Shown in pieces: positions 48,935-60,300 of a stretch of DNA of 64,000 nucleotides (position 1 is the first letter of the stretch; every line of letters starts with the position of its first letter). Under the pieces are notes generated by a model, which made no database searches, was not told the DNA's origin, and saw only the letters and a list, made by a program, of their open reading frames with translations. The stretch covers positions 14,761 to 78,760 of the forward strand of contig NMRB01000568.1 in the NCBI GenBank assembly GCA_002633025.1, written 5' to 3'. The stretch is from Notospermus geniculatus. Taxonomy: Eukaryota; Nemertea; Pilidiophora; Heteronemertea; Lineidae. Made by a program: the position numbers and the translations under genes.

Positions 48935-49104
48935 CACGCAAATTTTTGACCCCAAGCACTTTCTAGTGGAGCTACCAGAAGTGATTTTTTTTCACTTTTT
49001 CACCTTTTCACCTTTTTTTCACCTTTTCACTTCTGGTAGCTCGACTAGAAAGTGCCTGAGGAAGACCCCGGCTGGGGTGGAAAATTTGCGAGTTTTGGAG
49101 ACGA
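48935..49104. mobile_element. Fold-back element of the GACCCC-hairpin family, copy B
   Basis: Left arm ends CGCAAATTTTTGACCCC; the right arm has CTGAGGAAGACCCCGGCTGG. The stem contains AGCTACCAGAAGTG. The copy A version (34130-34260) keeps only the inner stem and right arm. Confidence 0.6.
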
Positions 49105-50009
49105 AGTTTCCTTGTATATCACAAGAGCGAGGAACATGACTCTTTTGACATCTCGCGAAAAAAAGAGCGCCCTGCTACCGGAACGGTAAACATAAGAATA
49201 CGAGCCCTTCTTGTCAGTACATGAATCACCGCAGTGATCGCAGCGTGCTTCCGAACTCTCATGAATGTCCGGTGGGCTCGTGTATAGGAGACAAGAATCC
49301 CCTTTTAAAATGTCCCCTTTTTAGACCATAGTCTTCACCACATTGGCACGGACGTTGTACGTAGGACTACATTACCCTATATCTAGGACATTTTCCTCCA
49401 AGCTAGGGCAGACTGATAATCGGAAACCCTCTTCCGCATGCATCCCTGGCCCGACCTGTAGGCCTACCTCCGTCGCAACCGCACCATCTAACGTTACCGG
49501 CCCGTCATCCGGGGATTCCGAGCGTCCGCGACGTCTCTTGATGGCAGTGCAAAAAACCTGCTTCTAGTTGGAACTCACATAGGCCTGCTCATACATTATA
49601 CACCTACCTGCGTTCGTCACTAATGCCCGCTGTGCACGATCAATTTTCTGAATATGCTCAATAAAGGCCTACATGCGGGTTTATACAATGAAGTCCCAAT
49701 AGGCCTGGAATCTGAACTTTAAAAAAGTCTATGAACAATTTGATCGTATACAGCGGGCATAACACTCTCATCGGACAACTGGCGCATACTAGTAACCCAA
49801 CCTATATACAGTACTATCAAAAATAGATATTTCTATTTTTTATATATTCTTCTTATATATTTTTTATATATTCTCTATTTTTGATACTATCAACAAGCAC
49901 GAATTAGTCGACCATCAGCTGATACGCCTAGACGAACAACAACAACCAGGCCTATTTTATACATTGATTTTTTGGTATTCGTCCAGACGACACGTTGTCG
50001 GTCACAATA

Positions 50010-50131
50010 GGGAGTTTTCGCTAAGCCCCCGAAACGCGAACGTCTACCCTTTTGTTCGGTGCTGTCTTCGCGGCATCGAACAATGGGTTTGGGGTTCGCG
50101 TTGGCGTTTTGGGGGCTTTGCGAAAACTCTC
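50010..50131. mobile_element. TA-flanked MITE with GGGAG ends, spacer copy B
   Basis: Allele of 35126-35247. Confidence 0.7.
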
Positions 50132-50915
50132 TATTCTACCAAGGCCGCGCGCACACTGCAAGCGAAATGGCGAAGCGATGTGGTGAAATCATTTTAATGA
50201 TTTCACCACATCGCGTCTTCTGCTGTGATTTTTAAGTCCGGGAATCCGTCTGTCCGGTCTCTTAGTGTTNAATTTAAATCTGAAGATTTGGTTTGAAATT
50301 GGATGGATTTGAATGAAGTTCATATTCGACTTCTTTGTCATCTGCACAGTAGTCACAATATGGCCGCCCTGTCCCGGATAATCTGGCAGCATTCATGAAA
50401 GTCACGTGCGGAGTACTCTATATCTGTCGAAGATATTGCTATAAAAAGGGGTAGGCTAAGTAGAAAAACTTGGGAGCTTTATGGCACGCATCTTGTTTGA
50501 TCTTCAAAATCTGACATTTCTTGGGAAAATGCTCCGAGTCGGCCTACCAGTCTTTTGTTTCAGCTATTAGCTAAATAGTACGTTCTAAGACGCGTCTCAT
50601 TCAATTCCTTTTGACTGATAGACCCCACAGGTGCCTTCATTTTCGTCATATAACTTGTACTTTTATGGTTACCGTATTTTGACATGTTTTGTTTACGAAG
50701 TCTGACAAGACGTTCCAAAAATTCGCAATGCCAGCTGGCCCTTAACTCATTTTCAGGGTGGAGTATCATCGCCACCACGAGCTGCGGCAGGTTCATCATC
50801 GTAACGACCATCAGAGTAGGAGCTATTGTGCACAAGCTTGCTGTCCGTCAGAGCTTGCCAGTGATTTGATGATTTTGGCGCCAAGCATGATCGTCTGTTC
50901 CGCATGATTCAACTA

Positions 50916-51022
50916 AAGCCGCCCATACACGGCGCAATATTATTGCACAATATGGGGACCAAATGGGTGGTCGTGTGCTTCTAACATGATAATTGGAAGA
51001 ATTGATCGTGTATGGGCAGCTT
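50916..51022. mobile_element. TA-flanked MITE, copy B only
   Basis: Ends AAGCCGCCCATACACGG and CGTGTATGGGCAGCTT between TA 50914-50915 and 51023-51024. Copy A has TA at 37669-37670. Confidence 0.75.
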
Positions 51023-53599
51023 TAGGACCGATAGATGCCGGCGTATATTATAGTCAGTTTTGAACTGCAAAACCGTTGAAGATTTTTTCAAGAAATTACG
51101 TTTCGTCTGAATGCGTGAGAAAGCACTGACCTTGCGGGAGTGCGGGAGAAGTGGGTCCAAATGCGTGAGACTCCCGCGAATCGCGTGAGACTTGGCAGGT
51201 CTGCAGATACAGACAGCCCCATAATATCAGGATGACCCAGATTCACGGTGTAGGTGACATGAGTACTTTGTATGTGGTTATCAGCACTGGCAGGTCACTG
51301 GATAGATGGCAGGAGTAGTAACTTGAAAGCTCACAGCTCTACTTTATATAGTAGGGGGATGTAGGCCTAGCTACATGTACCAACTCGTAGCCGACAGTTC
51401 CAAGCAGTGAGATGTTGAAACCCGTATTCAGCATATTGATGACAAAATAGAACACGTTCGTCGTCTCTGTGGTTCGGGCATTGCAACTGAATCGGAATGA
51501 TTTTGTGTGACGTTCATTCACGCATCAGTTGAGAAAGCGAAGGAAAAACACGAGTACTGAAATCAATTTTATTGTTTAATAGTCCACCACCAGCTTATAT
51601 ACAATCCAAACTCAAGCTCACTATGGTCTATCTTACAATTCATTAAAATGCAAATTGTTGTAAATTTATAATACAAAAGTGGCGAAGTTCGATTAAAAAA
51701 ACATCAATATGATACAAAGAGCACCTTTTAACAGCCGGATCCCCGCTGCCTCGTACCTCGTACCTCAGAAACGGGGACAATTGCGACAGAATCTGTAGGC
51801 GAGGTTGTCATGACGTCAGCAAACTCTGCGTAGTACGTCAGCAATGGTTGGTGACACAATGCAGCTATGCTGTAACAGATGTTTCAAATCCCGCCCCACA
51901 TTCTGTCACTGGATGTCCCAGCACTTCCTCCGTACTTAGTACGAACCCACGGAAGTTGATTATGATGATTAATGAATGGCTGACTTTTCTCGAACGTTTC
52001 GGTATTTTCCGGAACACCTCGGAAGTGTTCGTTGGAAGCGCGCCTCTCCAGATAAGGAAGCAGTGGCTGGCTAAACCAATGGCAGTGCTGTGCTGGATCA
52101 CGTGTTACAGAACGTCACGTGACGTCGAGGCAAATAGATTCTGCCCAGAAAGAAAAACGCATGCAGTATTGGGACATAAGCGATAACACACTTAATATGA
52201 TGACGTAGTAACCGAATCAGATGACGTAATTCACACGATGTCACTGGCCAAAAGTAGATTTTCCCTGAGTTATTGAGTTCTCTCTTTGATGCACTTGAAG
52301 ACGAAAATGTCGGGATGTGCGAAATGTCGAGTTTACATACAATGCAAGGTTGTCCCTCGTCTTGGCGATTGATAGCTGCTTATCGCATACTAATCACGTG
52401 ACCACACTCAATTTGCTGTCTTCACGAGGCTTTTGTTTTACTAACGTCTAGTAGCTTTACGCGATAGAATGGTAATAAATTAGAGCTGCCTTCCTTGGGC
52501 GTTTAAGTTTCTGTCTGTCTAAGATATCTGGTCCCAAGTAGGCCTACTGTGCCGAAATGATGACCGGCACTAGGCAAAACGGAGGTAGACAGATCTACTG
52601 ATATATTATAATGACGTCATGATGACAGTGTTAGTAATGAGTATAGAGAATATATGAGACGAAAAGAAAAAAAATGATGATTATTATATGTCTAATTATA
52701 GTGATTAATAATGAATTTAGTGAGCACACAGGTTAGATAACTAGGCTGTTCCCTCCGCCCGCCCTCTCGCCAAACCACATTTGTATTACTAGGAAAAGTT
52801 CCCGATGTTATTGGGATTTAAATGTCCCGGATGGTAATGGGAACCAGCATCTCTTTCCGGTTCCTGTGAGAGTCGAACTTTTTATTAGATCTTGTTTTTG
52901 TCTTCCTATTCAGTGTCTGGATGTGATAAGATGTTTTTTTTTGTTGTTGTTGTTCTTTTTGGCTTGACTACCACCGGAAGGAGGAAAAAGATGCCGTTGT
53001 AAGTGACGCCAGGGCAGCAACACATTCATGGTGAATGGCGAGGTGTAGGCACAAGTGACCGTGACACACGAAATGGAGAAACTTATCGAAGTGCCCGGAT
53101 GTTTTACAATAGTGTGGAAATAACGGTAGCATACCTCCGTGCTGATTGCAGCCCGTTCTACATTGTTGTCCAAAAACCAGGCCTCATGATCTGTAATGAT
53201 CACGTGATTAAATGCTCACAAGTATTGGCGAATCAACATGCAATATGCAAATGAAGTTGGTCCCGCATCTTCGCTGTTCATTCGTTGTAGATAATGTCCC
53301 TAATATCAAGGTTGAAAATTATACGCATACATAGTCATCTGGCTGGGATATATTAATTGTTCAAGCATGTTACTATTACATTTTTCTTAATACACAGTCC
53401 ACTGCTAGTCCAATATCAGGCGGGTGACACTAAAATGCGACCTGTTTTCAGGAGGCGAAACGAAAGGGTCCAAGTCCGTAACTCTACGAATGCAAGATGA
53501 ATTCCATACATAATCTAACGTGTATGTCCGCGTACATGGTTGGCCCATGGACTTACTATAGCTTAGTGGTGGGCTCATTGAATTTTAAAAGGTGAGTGT

Positions 53600-55317
53600 C
53601 TAAGAGAAGCAAACGGGTCCTATCTCCAGTCCAAAGGCTTGATCTGGTCGGCCGGCGTCTGTCACCGCGATATCTTGAATAGGTAGCCTCTGTGGTTTTT
53701 TGGTTCTCACCTCGAAGACCGTCTTAGCCCAGTCGCTCTTCTTATACTGGAAAGAAGAAATCAAATTTCTTATAAAGGTAACACAAGGTTGAGGTGCTTG
53801 GCTCGGGGTGTCAAGTCAGTGCCCAAAGGTCAATTAGGGAGTTTTCGCAAAGCCCCCGAAACGCCAACACGAACGCCAAACCCACTGTTCGATGCCACGA
53901 AGAGAGCACCGAACAAAAGAATAGACGTTCGCGTTAGCGTTTCGGGGGCTTTGCGAAAACTCTATAGTATAGCCGGACTTCTCAAATGACGATCTCTCTC
54001 CCTGCAGACAAACCTTTAAAGGTGTTGTTCCCACCACAGTAGCAAATGACTGTTGCTGTGGAATGTACGTTGCCACTGCGTCACGAAGCAGCGCTAATGC
54101 CAGTTACCAATCTGAGGGGTACCGTACGCTAGGTCCCTGCCGAACATGCCATTCGAGAAACACCTACCTGGCACTCGTCCACTAAGACGCTGTATCGGGA
54201 CTTCAGTGCGCCATCAGCGGTCAGTTCAAGATCATTGTTGCTCTCGAACTTGATGGCATTGTCATAGGTCTGGCCGGCAGCATCGTAGAAGGCCACTGAG
54301 TTGCGGCAGTGGTAGGTGATGTTCTGATGTCCCTCGGAGGACAACAGTTGCAGGAATGTCAGCTGGACGCGGTCGGTCTTGTAAAGGAACTAAAATAAAA
54401 GGAGAACGTATATCAGAGTGGGTGGCATCGCTCACCTTGCCTAGAAAATTCAGTCACTCTCTCTCCACACAGCAACTCTCCAAGGTACGGAATATTTCAA
54501 AAGGTTGCCCGTGTGGAGGTTGCTGACGAGTACTCCTCCTTGATGCCAGTTACACTTATGCAGAGACGGCCACTTCTTTAGAAATGAAATCGAGCTGTAG
54601 TACGTTTTATTCCGCCAGGGCGGCGCGACCGAATTCGTCAAAGACTGAACAAACCAATCAATGGCGCCGCGTCAGGACGTCTTTGACGCGGTGCAACATG
54701 GACGAAACATCGAAAAAAGTGCACCCGCTCACAACGCCTCCTAGTGGCGGTAGTCCTGCAGTTTCCTCAGTCCGGTGACATTTTCTTTCTGCATCTCTGT
54801 GTTATTACCAACCTCGCTGCCATGCTCGGCCTCCTCGCTGAACCAGGAATGTCCGGCAAGAGCCCCATCGAACCATCTGGCCTTGTCAACAACGCTAGGC
54901 TTGGCAAACACACAGGTCTCGTGTTGTTTGATGTTGCAGTAGACCTCAATGGCGTCCTTGGGTGAGCCTTGGTTGGGATCGATCCAGTAGGTTCCTATAG
55001 GGACAAAATAGAAGACACTAAGCTGACGTGACTCAGAGGGGGGTGGGGTGATGAGGGTGGTGGTGAGCAACTAAGTATAGCCTATTCTTCGGGCAGGAAT
55101 AATAGAGTAAATGTATATTAACATGTATTCACAAATATTCGCAGTACTCACCATCGTCATATTCGGGATGGGCCAGGGCAAGATCCTTGCAGGTCCTTGC
55201 TGGGGCACCCCTGGTGCCCTGAGGGTTCTTCAGCGTCTCAAGAGCAGCCTGGAGTTGTCCGAGGGCCTCAAATGCATCCTCCTTGTCACCCTTCTTGTCT
55301 GAATAGGCCTGGTCACC
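53600..55317 (-). CDS. Fibrillar collagen C-propeptide (COLFI), copy B, attached to the triple helix
   Basis: Exons 55152-55317, 54813-54994, 54168-54389 and 53600-53746 (stop at 53600-53602), in the same frame as the triple-helix exon 56207-57313. The first exon begins [20 protein letters not shown] directly after PLM, so the likely BMP1-type cleavage (G/D) lies at the exon border; that is inference. Six cysteines are visible: ARTC, VYC, HETC, YHC, DEC and PVC. The vertebrate second and third positions are replaced (LAH where many chains have a Cys before His, and NQGS where they have NQGC). The donor after HGSE is weak (GTTGGT), but it is the only choice that keeps the COLFI frame. Confidence 0.92.
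53837..53962. mobile_element. TA-flanked MITE with GGGAG ends, collagen intron copy B
   Basis: Allele of 39170-39293. Confidence 0.7.
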
Positions 55318-55652
55318 CTGTATATGATAATGAGATACATGTATGTTGATGACCCGCACCGCCTTAGCCAATCATTTCACGTGGATAGTACACTAAAGCT
55401 GATTGGAGCTGCTCGACCAATAAGGTGAATTTCTGATGTGGATAAGGCTTGACCGACCAATCACGTCACTTCGGCACTCATCGATAGTCCATCACAAAAC
55501 ACATCTCGCCAAGACGTACGGCTCGTCAAATCTCCTCCCTGTGACAGCTTTATCGTGCGTGTTGGCCTCAACCACAGAATGGCAGTTGCTCGAGTCGTTG
55601 GCAAGCCACAAGGAAGCCAACAACGGAGAACACTCCACTGCCCACTAGAGAG

Positions 55653-55904
55653 GTTAACTGCTGAACTGCATGCCAACAAAAAGTCCCCACGCGACGAGCA
55701 AGAGAAATGCTAACGCCCTGCAAACACCTCAAACTAAGGCTCAGAACATGATAGACCCCACGAGGCCAGAAGGGTGCCACCTTATTTGTCTTCGAGCTGT
55801 CAGGGTCTATCATGTTCTGAGGCTTCGTTTGAGGTGCTTGCAGGGCGTTTGCAATTCTCTTGCTCGTCGCAAGGGGGTTTTTTGTTCATGCAGTTCAGCT
55901 TTAA
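55653..55904. mobile_element. Fold-back MITE in collagen intron (copy B); truncated copy ends at the 41,065 join
   Basis: Long palindrome: CTGAACTGCATG at the left, CATGCAGTTCAGCTTTAA at the right, with GGGTCTATCATGTTCTGAGG in the right arm. Copy A contains only the left arm (40968-41065) before the sequence jumps to HIGD1 exon 2b. Confidence 0.65.
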
Positions 55905-56206
55905 CTCACACGAGAAAACTCTCACGTGGAGCAGCCAAAGTTGAGGATAGAAGAATGTGCAGCAAGGCGCCAGGCAAGGATTGACAGCAAAGGAGAGGTT
56001 ATTGTTGGCGTGAACAAGTACCAACTCCACCGTGAAGACAAGGTCGATGTTTTGGTTGTTGACAACTGTTATGCGGAGACGCCATGATATGTGGCACCTT
56101 GGAGGAATTTCCTCCAAGGTGGCACGGATATTTGTTTGTCACTGAGACTCGTCATTGCAGACTAGGATACTCGAGTATCGCCGCGAGGCGACCGAAGTGA
56201 ACTCAC

Positions 56207-57313
56207 CATTAGAGGGTCAGAGCGCCTCCCTGCCTTGCTACCGCTAGACCTGCTGAACATTGTTGAGAAAGACCGGGCATAGCCAGCTGAATCGCCAGGA
56301 GGTCCAGGTGGACCAGGTGGGCCAGGTGGGCCAGCTGGACCATCATTACCATCATCTCCAGATGCACCACGTGGACCTTGACGGCCAGGCTCTCCGGGAG
56401 GACCCATGGGACCTGGTGGGCCATTGTTTCCTCTTGGACCAGTTGTTCCTCGTGCACCGGGTGGTCCAGGCTGTCCGGGTTGTCCATTATCACCAGCTGG
56501 ACCTGTGGGTCCTGGCATTCCTCGCATTCCTTGCAGACCTGTCCAGCCTTTGTCTCCCTTGTTGCCAGCCGTACCACGCTCGCCTTTGATACCTTGTACT
56601 CCACGGGCACCAGTGATACCACGTGCGCCGTCAGGACCTTGTGGACCAGCTGGGCCGGGTTCACCCCTCTCTCCTCTATCTCCAGCTGGGCCAGCGGGGC
56701 CAGATGGACCTGGGGAACCCATTGGGCCTGGCATTCCAGATGGACCTGGCTGACCTGGCTGACCTGTTGGTCCCTTCTCACCGTTGCGTCCGTCTGTTCC
56801 TGGAGTACCTTCTTTACCAGGCTGTCCGTCGTTTCCTGCGTGACCTCCAGCACCAGGTGGTCCCATAGGTCCTCGTGGACCAACTGGCCCTCTGCCTCCA
56901 TCCTTGCCGGCGTTGCCGCTTGCACCAGGCTCTCCACGAGGTCCTGCTGGGCCAGTAGATCCAGGCTCTCCACGAATACCAGGAAGTCCACTCATTCCTC
57001 TTGGTCCTGGTGGGCCGGATGCACCCATAGGTCCAGGGTTTCCATCACGTCCGTCATTGCCAGACTCTCCCTTACTACCGTCCAAACCAGCTGGTCCGGG
57101 TTGTCCATTGTCACCAGGGCGTCCAGCAGGACCAGCCTCTCCGCCGAGACCACGATCACCTGGCTTGCCCTGTGGGCCCGTGGGTCCAGGCCCACCGGTT
57201 GGACCAGCAGGGCCTTGTGGGCCTGGTGGTCCGATAGGACCAGCGGGTCCGGTCGCTCCGTTCTTACCATTCTCACCTCTTGGTCCGCTTCGTCCTTCAA
57301 CCCCGTCTTTACC
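56207..57313 (-). CDS. Collagen exon of 1107 nt: helix C-terminal part plus telopeptide
   Basis: A single exon of 369 codons, opening [14 protein letters not shown] and running as unbroken Gly-X-Y to the GPP cluster, then the telopeptide ending RRSDPLM. Acceptor and donor (GTGAGT) are both clear. It is far longer than the 45-108 nt exons of vertebrate fibrillar collagen genes, implying fused exons. Confidence 0.92.
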
Positions 57314-60300
57314 CTAAGAATTGAAATGGTTACTTTTATTATTAGGAAAATGAATCAATGGTACATGGAAATTTACAGAGGCACCAGTAGAGTATAAGCC
57401 CTGTTTACACTACATAAAAACCCGCGTCCCATCCGGGCTTTTTCTGTCTACACCTGTTAAAAGCGCGGGTCTAATAGATCCCGGGATGAAAAACCGTGTC
57501 TTTAACCGTGAACAAAGCAGATCGTGGGAAAAAGTAGATTAAGTTTTTAGCAATTAAGGTCAGCTAGATTTTAGCAGTGTAGACGCGCGCCGGGGGTCTC
57601 AGGCGGGTTTTTAGGCCCAGGCTTGACACGGGTCTCAAAAAACCAGGGGATTTCTGTGTAGTGTGACCAAGGCTGTAAACTGCACAGGGGCGATGTCACC
57701 GAATGACGTCATGCAATGCTTCTTCACTATTGTCGTTATAGGTGGCTTAAAGTGTAACACAATGTCTGCCAAAAAAATCTTTTGAATATACGGCAAGTGG
57801 CAATAAGTTCCTCGAATTTGTGTGTAGGCTACACGGAACTTACTGGTGGTCCAGAAGGTCCGCGCATTCCTCTTGACCCGGGCCTGCCAGTAGATCCTGG
57901 GGATCCAGGGCCACCGGTGTCTCCCTTAGGTCCTGGGGGTCCGGCATTTCCTGCCGATCCAGGGCGTCCATTCTCTCCTGGCACTCCAGGTGGACCTGGG
58001 TCTCCGGGCTTGCCGTTGTAACCGTCCTCTCCTGGGGGTCCTTGGTCGCCGACGCTACCCTTACCGCTGCTGAGACCATGGGGTCCAGCTACACCTGGGT
58101 CACCCTGCAGACCTGGTTTACCTTGTGGTCCTGGGCCGCCTGGTGGACCGGGTGGTCCACCATCACCACGATCTCCCTTCGGTCCCTTTCCTCCTGGGCC
58201 GCCAGGTTCTCCAGGAATACCCTACGAGAAAAGCAACAGTGTTCAACGGTTTAAACGCAGGTGTACAATATGTCACGGGCACCCCGAACACTGTCAGTAA
58301 TGATTTGACGCAGTTTCCTAGCGGAAAAACAGTAAAATGATCATACCCACGAAGAGAGCTTCGGAGCTCTCTTCTTTGGCATGATCAATTTACTGTTTTT
58401 CCGCCAGGAAACTGCGTCAAATCATTACTGACAGTGTTCGGGGTGCCCGTGAATATGTGAATGTCATCAGTGCACGGACTTACAATTAGACCTTGTCCTC
58501 CCCGTTCGCCCTTGCTTCCAGCGGGTCCTGACGGGCCTCTGTCACCATCTCTACCTCCAGGACCAGATGGACCACGTGTACCAGGGGGACCTCTGCCGCC
58601 AGGCTCACCACGGTCTCCAGGGGGGCCGCGCTCGCCTCGTTGTCCGGCCTCACCATCTTTACCCGCGGGGCCAGGGGCACCAATCTCTCCAATCTTGCCC
58701 TGTTCTCCTACAGGACCCTGTGGACCGGGTTGTCCTACAAGATCGAGAATGATCCGATCAAGTTTGGGGATTATTTGCGAGTTTCAAACCTGCCCTCTGA
58801 AACTTTCCCCAATGCGTCATCATTGCTGCTTTGGCCACGTTCTCATGCGCAGTTGAAAGAAATAAAATAGTGCCAATGGCCCTGTGCCCGCTCGGCTTGG
58901 ACAGCACGGTGGTAGGAATCATCAGAACCCCACATAAGCCATATCTTAAGTACATGTGTACAAACATGCCAAGGCCATGTAAAAGTATTGACTATGAACA
59001 TGTAGGCCTACCTCAGTATGGTTTATACAAACATTGAAACTTGCCTGCTGACAAATCAACAACTCGAGTATTATGTCATGTATCCTCATTAGATATACCC
59101 ATGATAAAAATTTGACAAAGATCCGTCATTTTGTTAGGGAGAAATAACATTTTATGTTTTTCTACTTTGGCCCCCTAGTGGCAAAGTTAAGAATCAGATT
59201 CATTTCGCCGAAATTTTGTCTCTGAGTTGCTGCTGTAGCCTCGAGGTAGATATGTGCGAAGTTTCAAAGGAATAGCTCAAACCATTACAAAAAAATGCCA
59301 ACTTCGTAATTTCAGACGACCTTGAAAAGTAGGTCAAATTAAAATCTCGAGTGTTATGTTGTGCATCCTCATTGGATGGAAATAGCACTTTTAGTGATTT
59401 TGGTTTTTGCCCCCTAGTGGCAAAGTCAAGAATCAGATTTCACCGAAATTTTGTCTGTTAGTTGCTATAACCTAGAGGTACATGTGTACAAAGTTTCAAC
59501 ACAATAACTCAAACCATTATCAAAATATAGCCCTTTGAATATTTTCACAAAATGCCCCCTGTAGGCAAAATAGCAATCCAACCATGCTCAAAATCGAACT
59601 CGACCTAAATCTTAGGCCCATTTGTACGTACACCCACCAAAGACCAAAAAGATTCGTCAAAAAATAAAGGCACTAGACCGCTAACAAACCAAAGGTTTAC
59701 GGACGTACGAACGTACGGATGTACGGACTAACGCACGACAGACCCCCACTCAATGACCCAACCACAGCATAAGCCCTGCTGGGCCTTGCGGGCTAAAAAT
59801 GACACGAAAACCTTTATTCTGTACAGAAAGAAACATTTTGTGACGCTTCCAACATGTATTCACTTTAGAGGACGGGCCTGCTTCATAAAGTGACTTTAAG
59901 CTAATGGTACCTTTAATCAAATGGAAAATGCATTGAAATTAATGGTACCATTAGCTTAAAGTCACATTACGAAACAGACCCCTGATCTTAATATCCGCTT
60001 ACCGGTTTGGTGGCTATATTTCACAATATTACTTGCCGACTTCACCTGTAAACGATCACTCACCTTGGAAGCCGGGAGCACCTCGTCGACCGTTTGCCCC
60101 ATCCTTTCCTCTCTCTCCAACTCGGCCTCTCTCTCCCCTTATACCTGGTGGTCCACCCTCGCCTGGATCTCCAGCTGGACCAGGAGGACCTGGGAGACCA
60201 GTACCGCCATCCTTTCCAGCCTCGCCCTAAAGAAATAAGTTTTTCGATCAGGCGAAATGATTTCCGTCGTGTGGGGAAGTTTCCACATCCAGACGAGGAT

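Larger units (their letters stand above)
46699..53599. other. Spacer between metE-like gene and collagen 3' end, copy B
   Basis: Contains the tRNA-Asp segment, fold-back and TA MITEs, single-n joins at 47089 and 50270, and 51.2-52.95 kb that corresponds to the N gap in copy A. Apart from the tRNA I see no supported gene; part near 53.6 kb should be collagen 3' UTR. Confidence 0.5.

Noticed and set aside
48935-49104. Hammerhead-ribozyme-like core (CTGAGGA, GACCCC...GGGGTC stem, GAAA) in the fold-back family
   Set aside because: The core string resembles C-U-G-A-N-G-A / stem II / G-A-A-A, but an extra A precedes stem II and about ten bases lie where a single cleavage nucleotide should separate stems III and I. 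I do not call a ribozyme; a covariance-model search would decide.
56260-57397. Long plus-strand open frames over the collagen exons
   Set aside because: They are antisense shadows of the Gly-rich minus-strand coding sequence.
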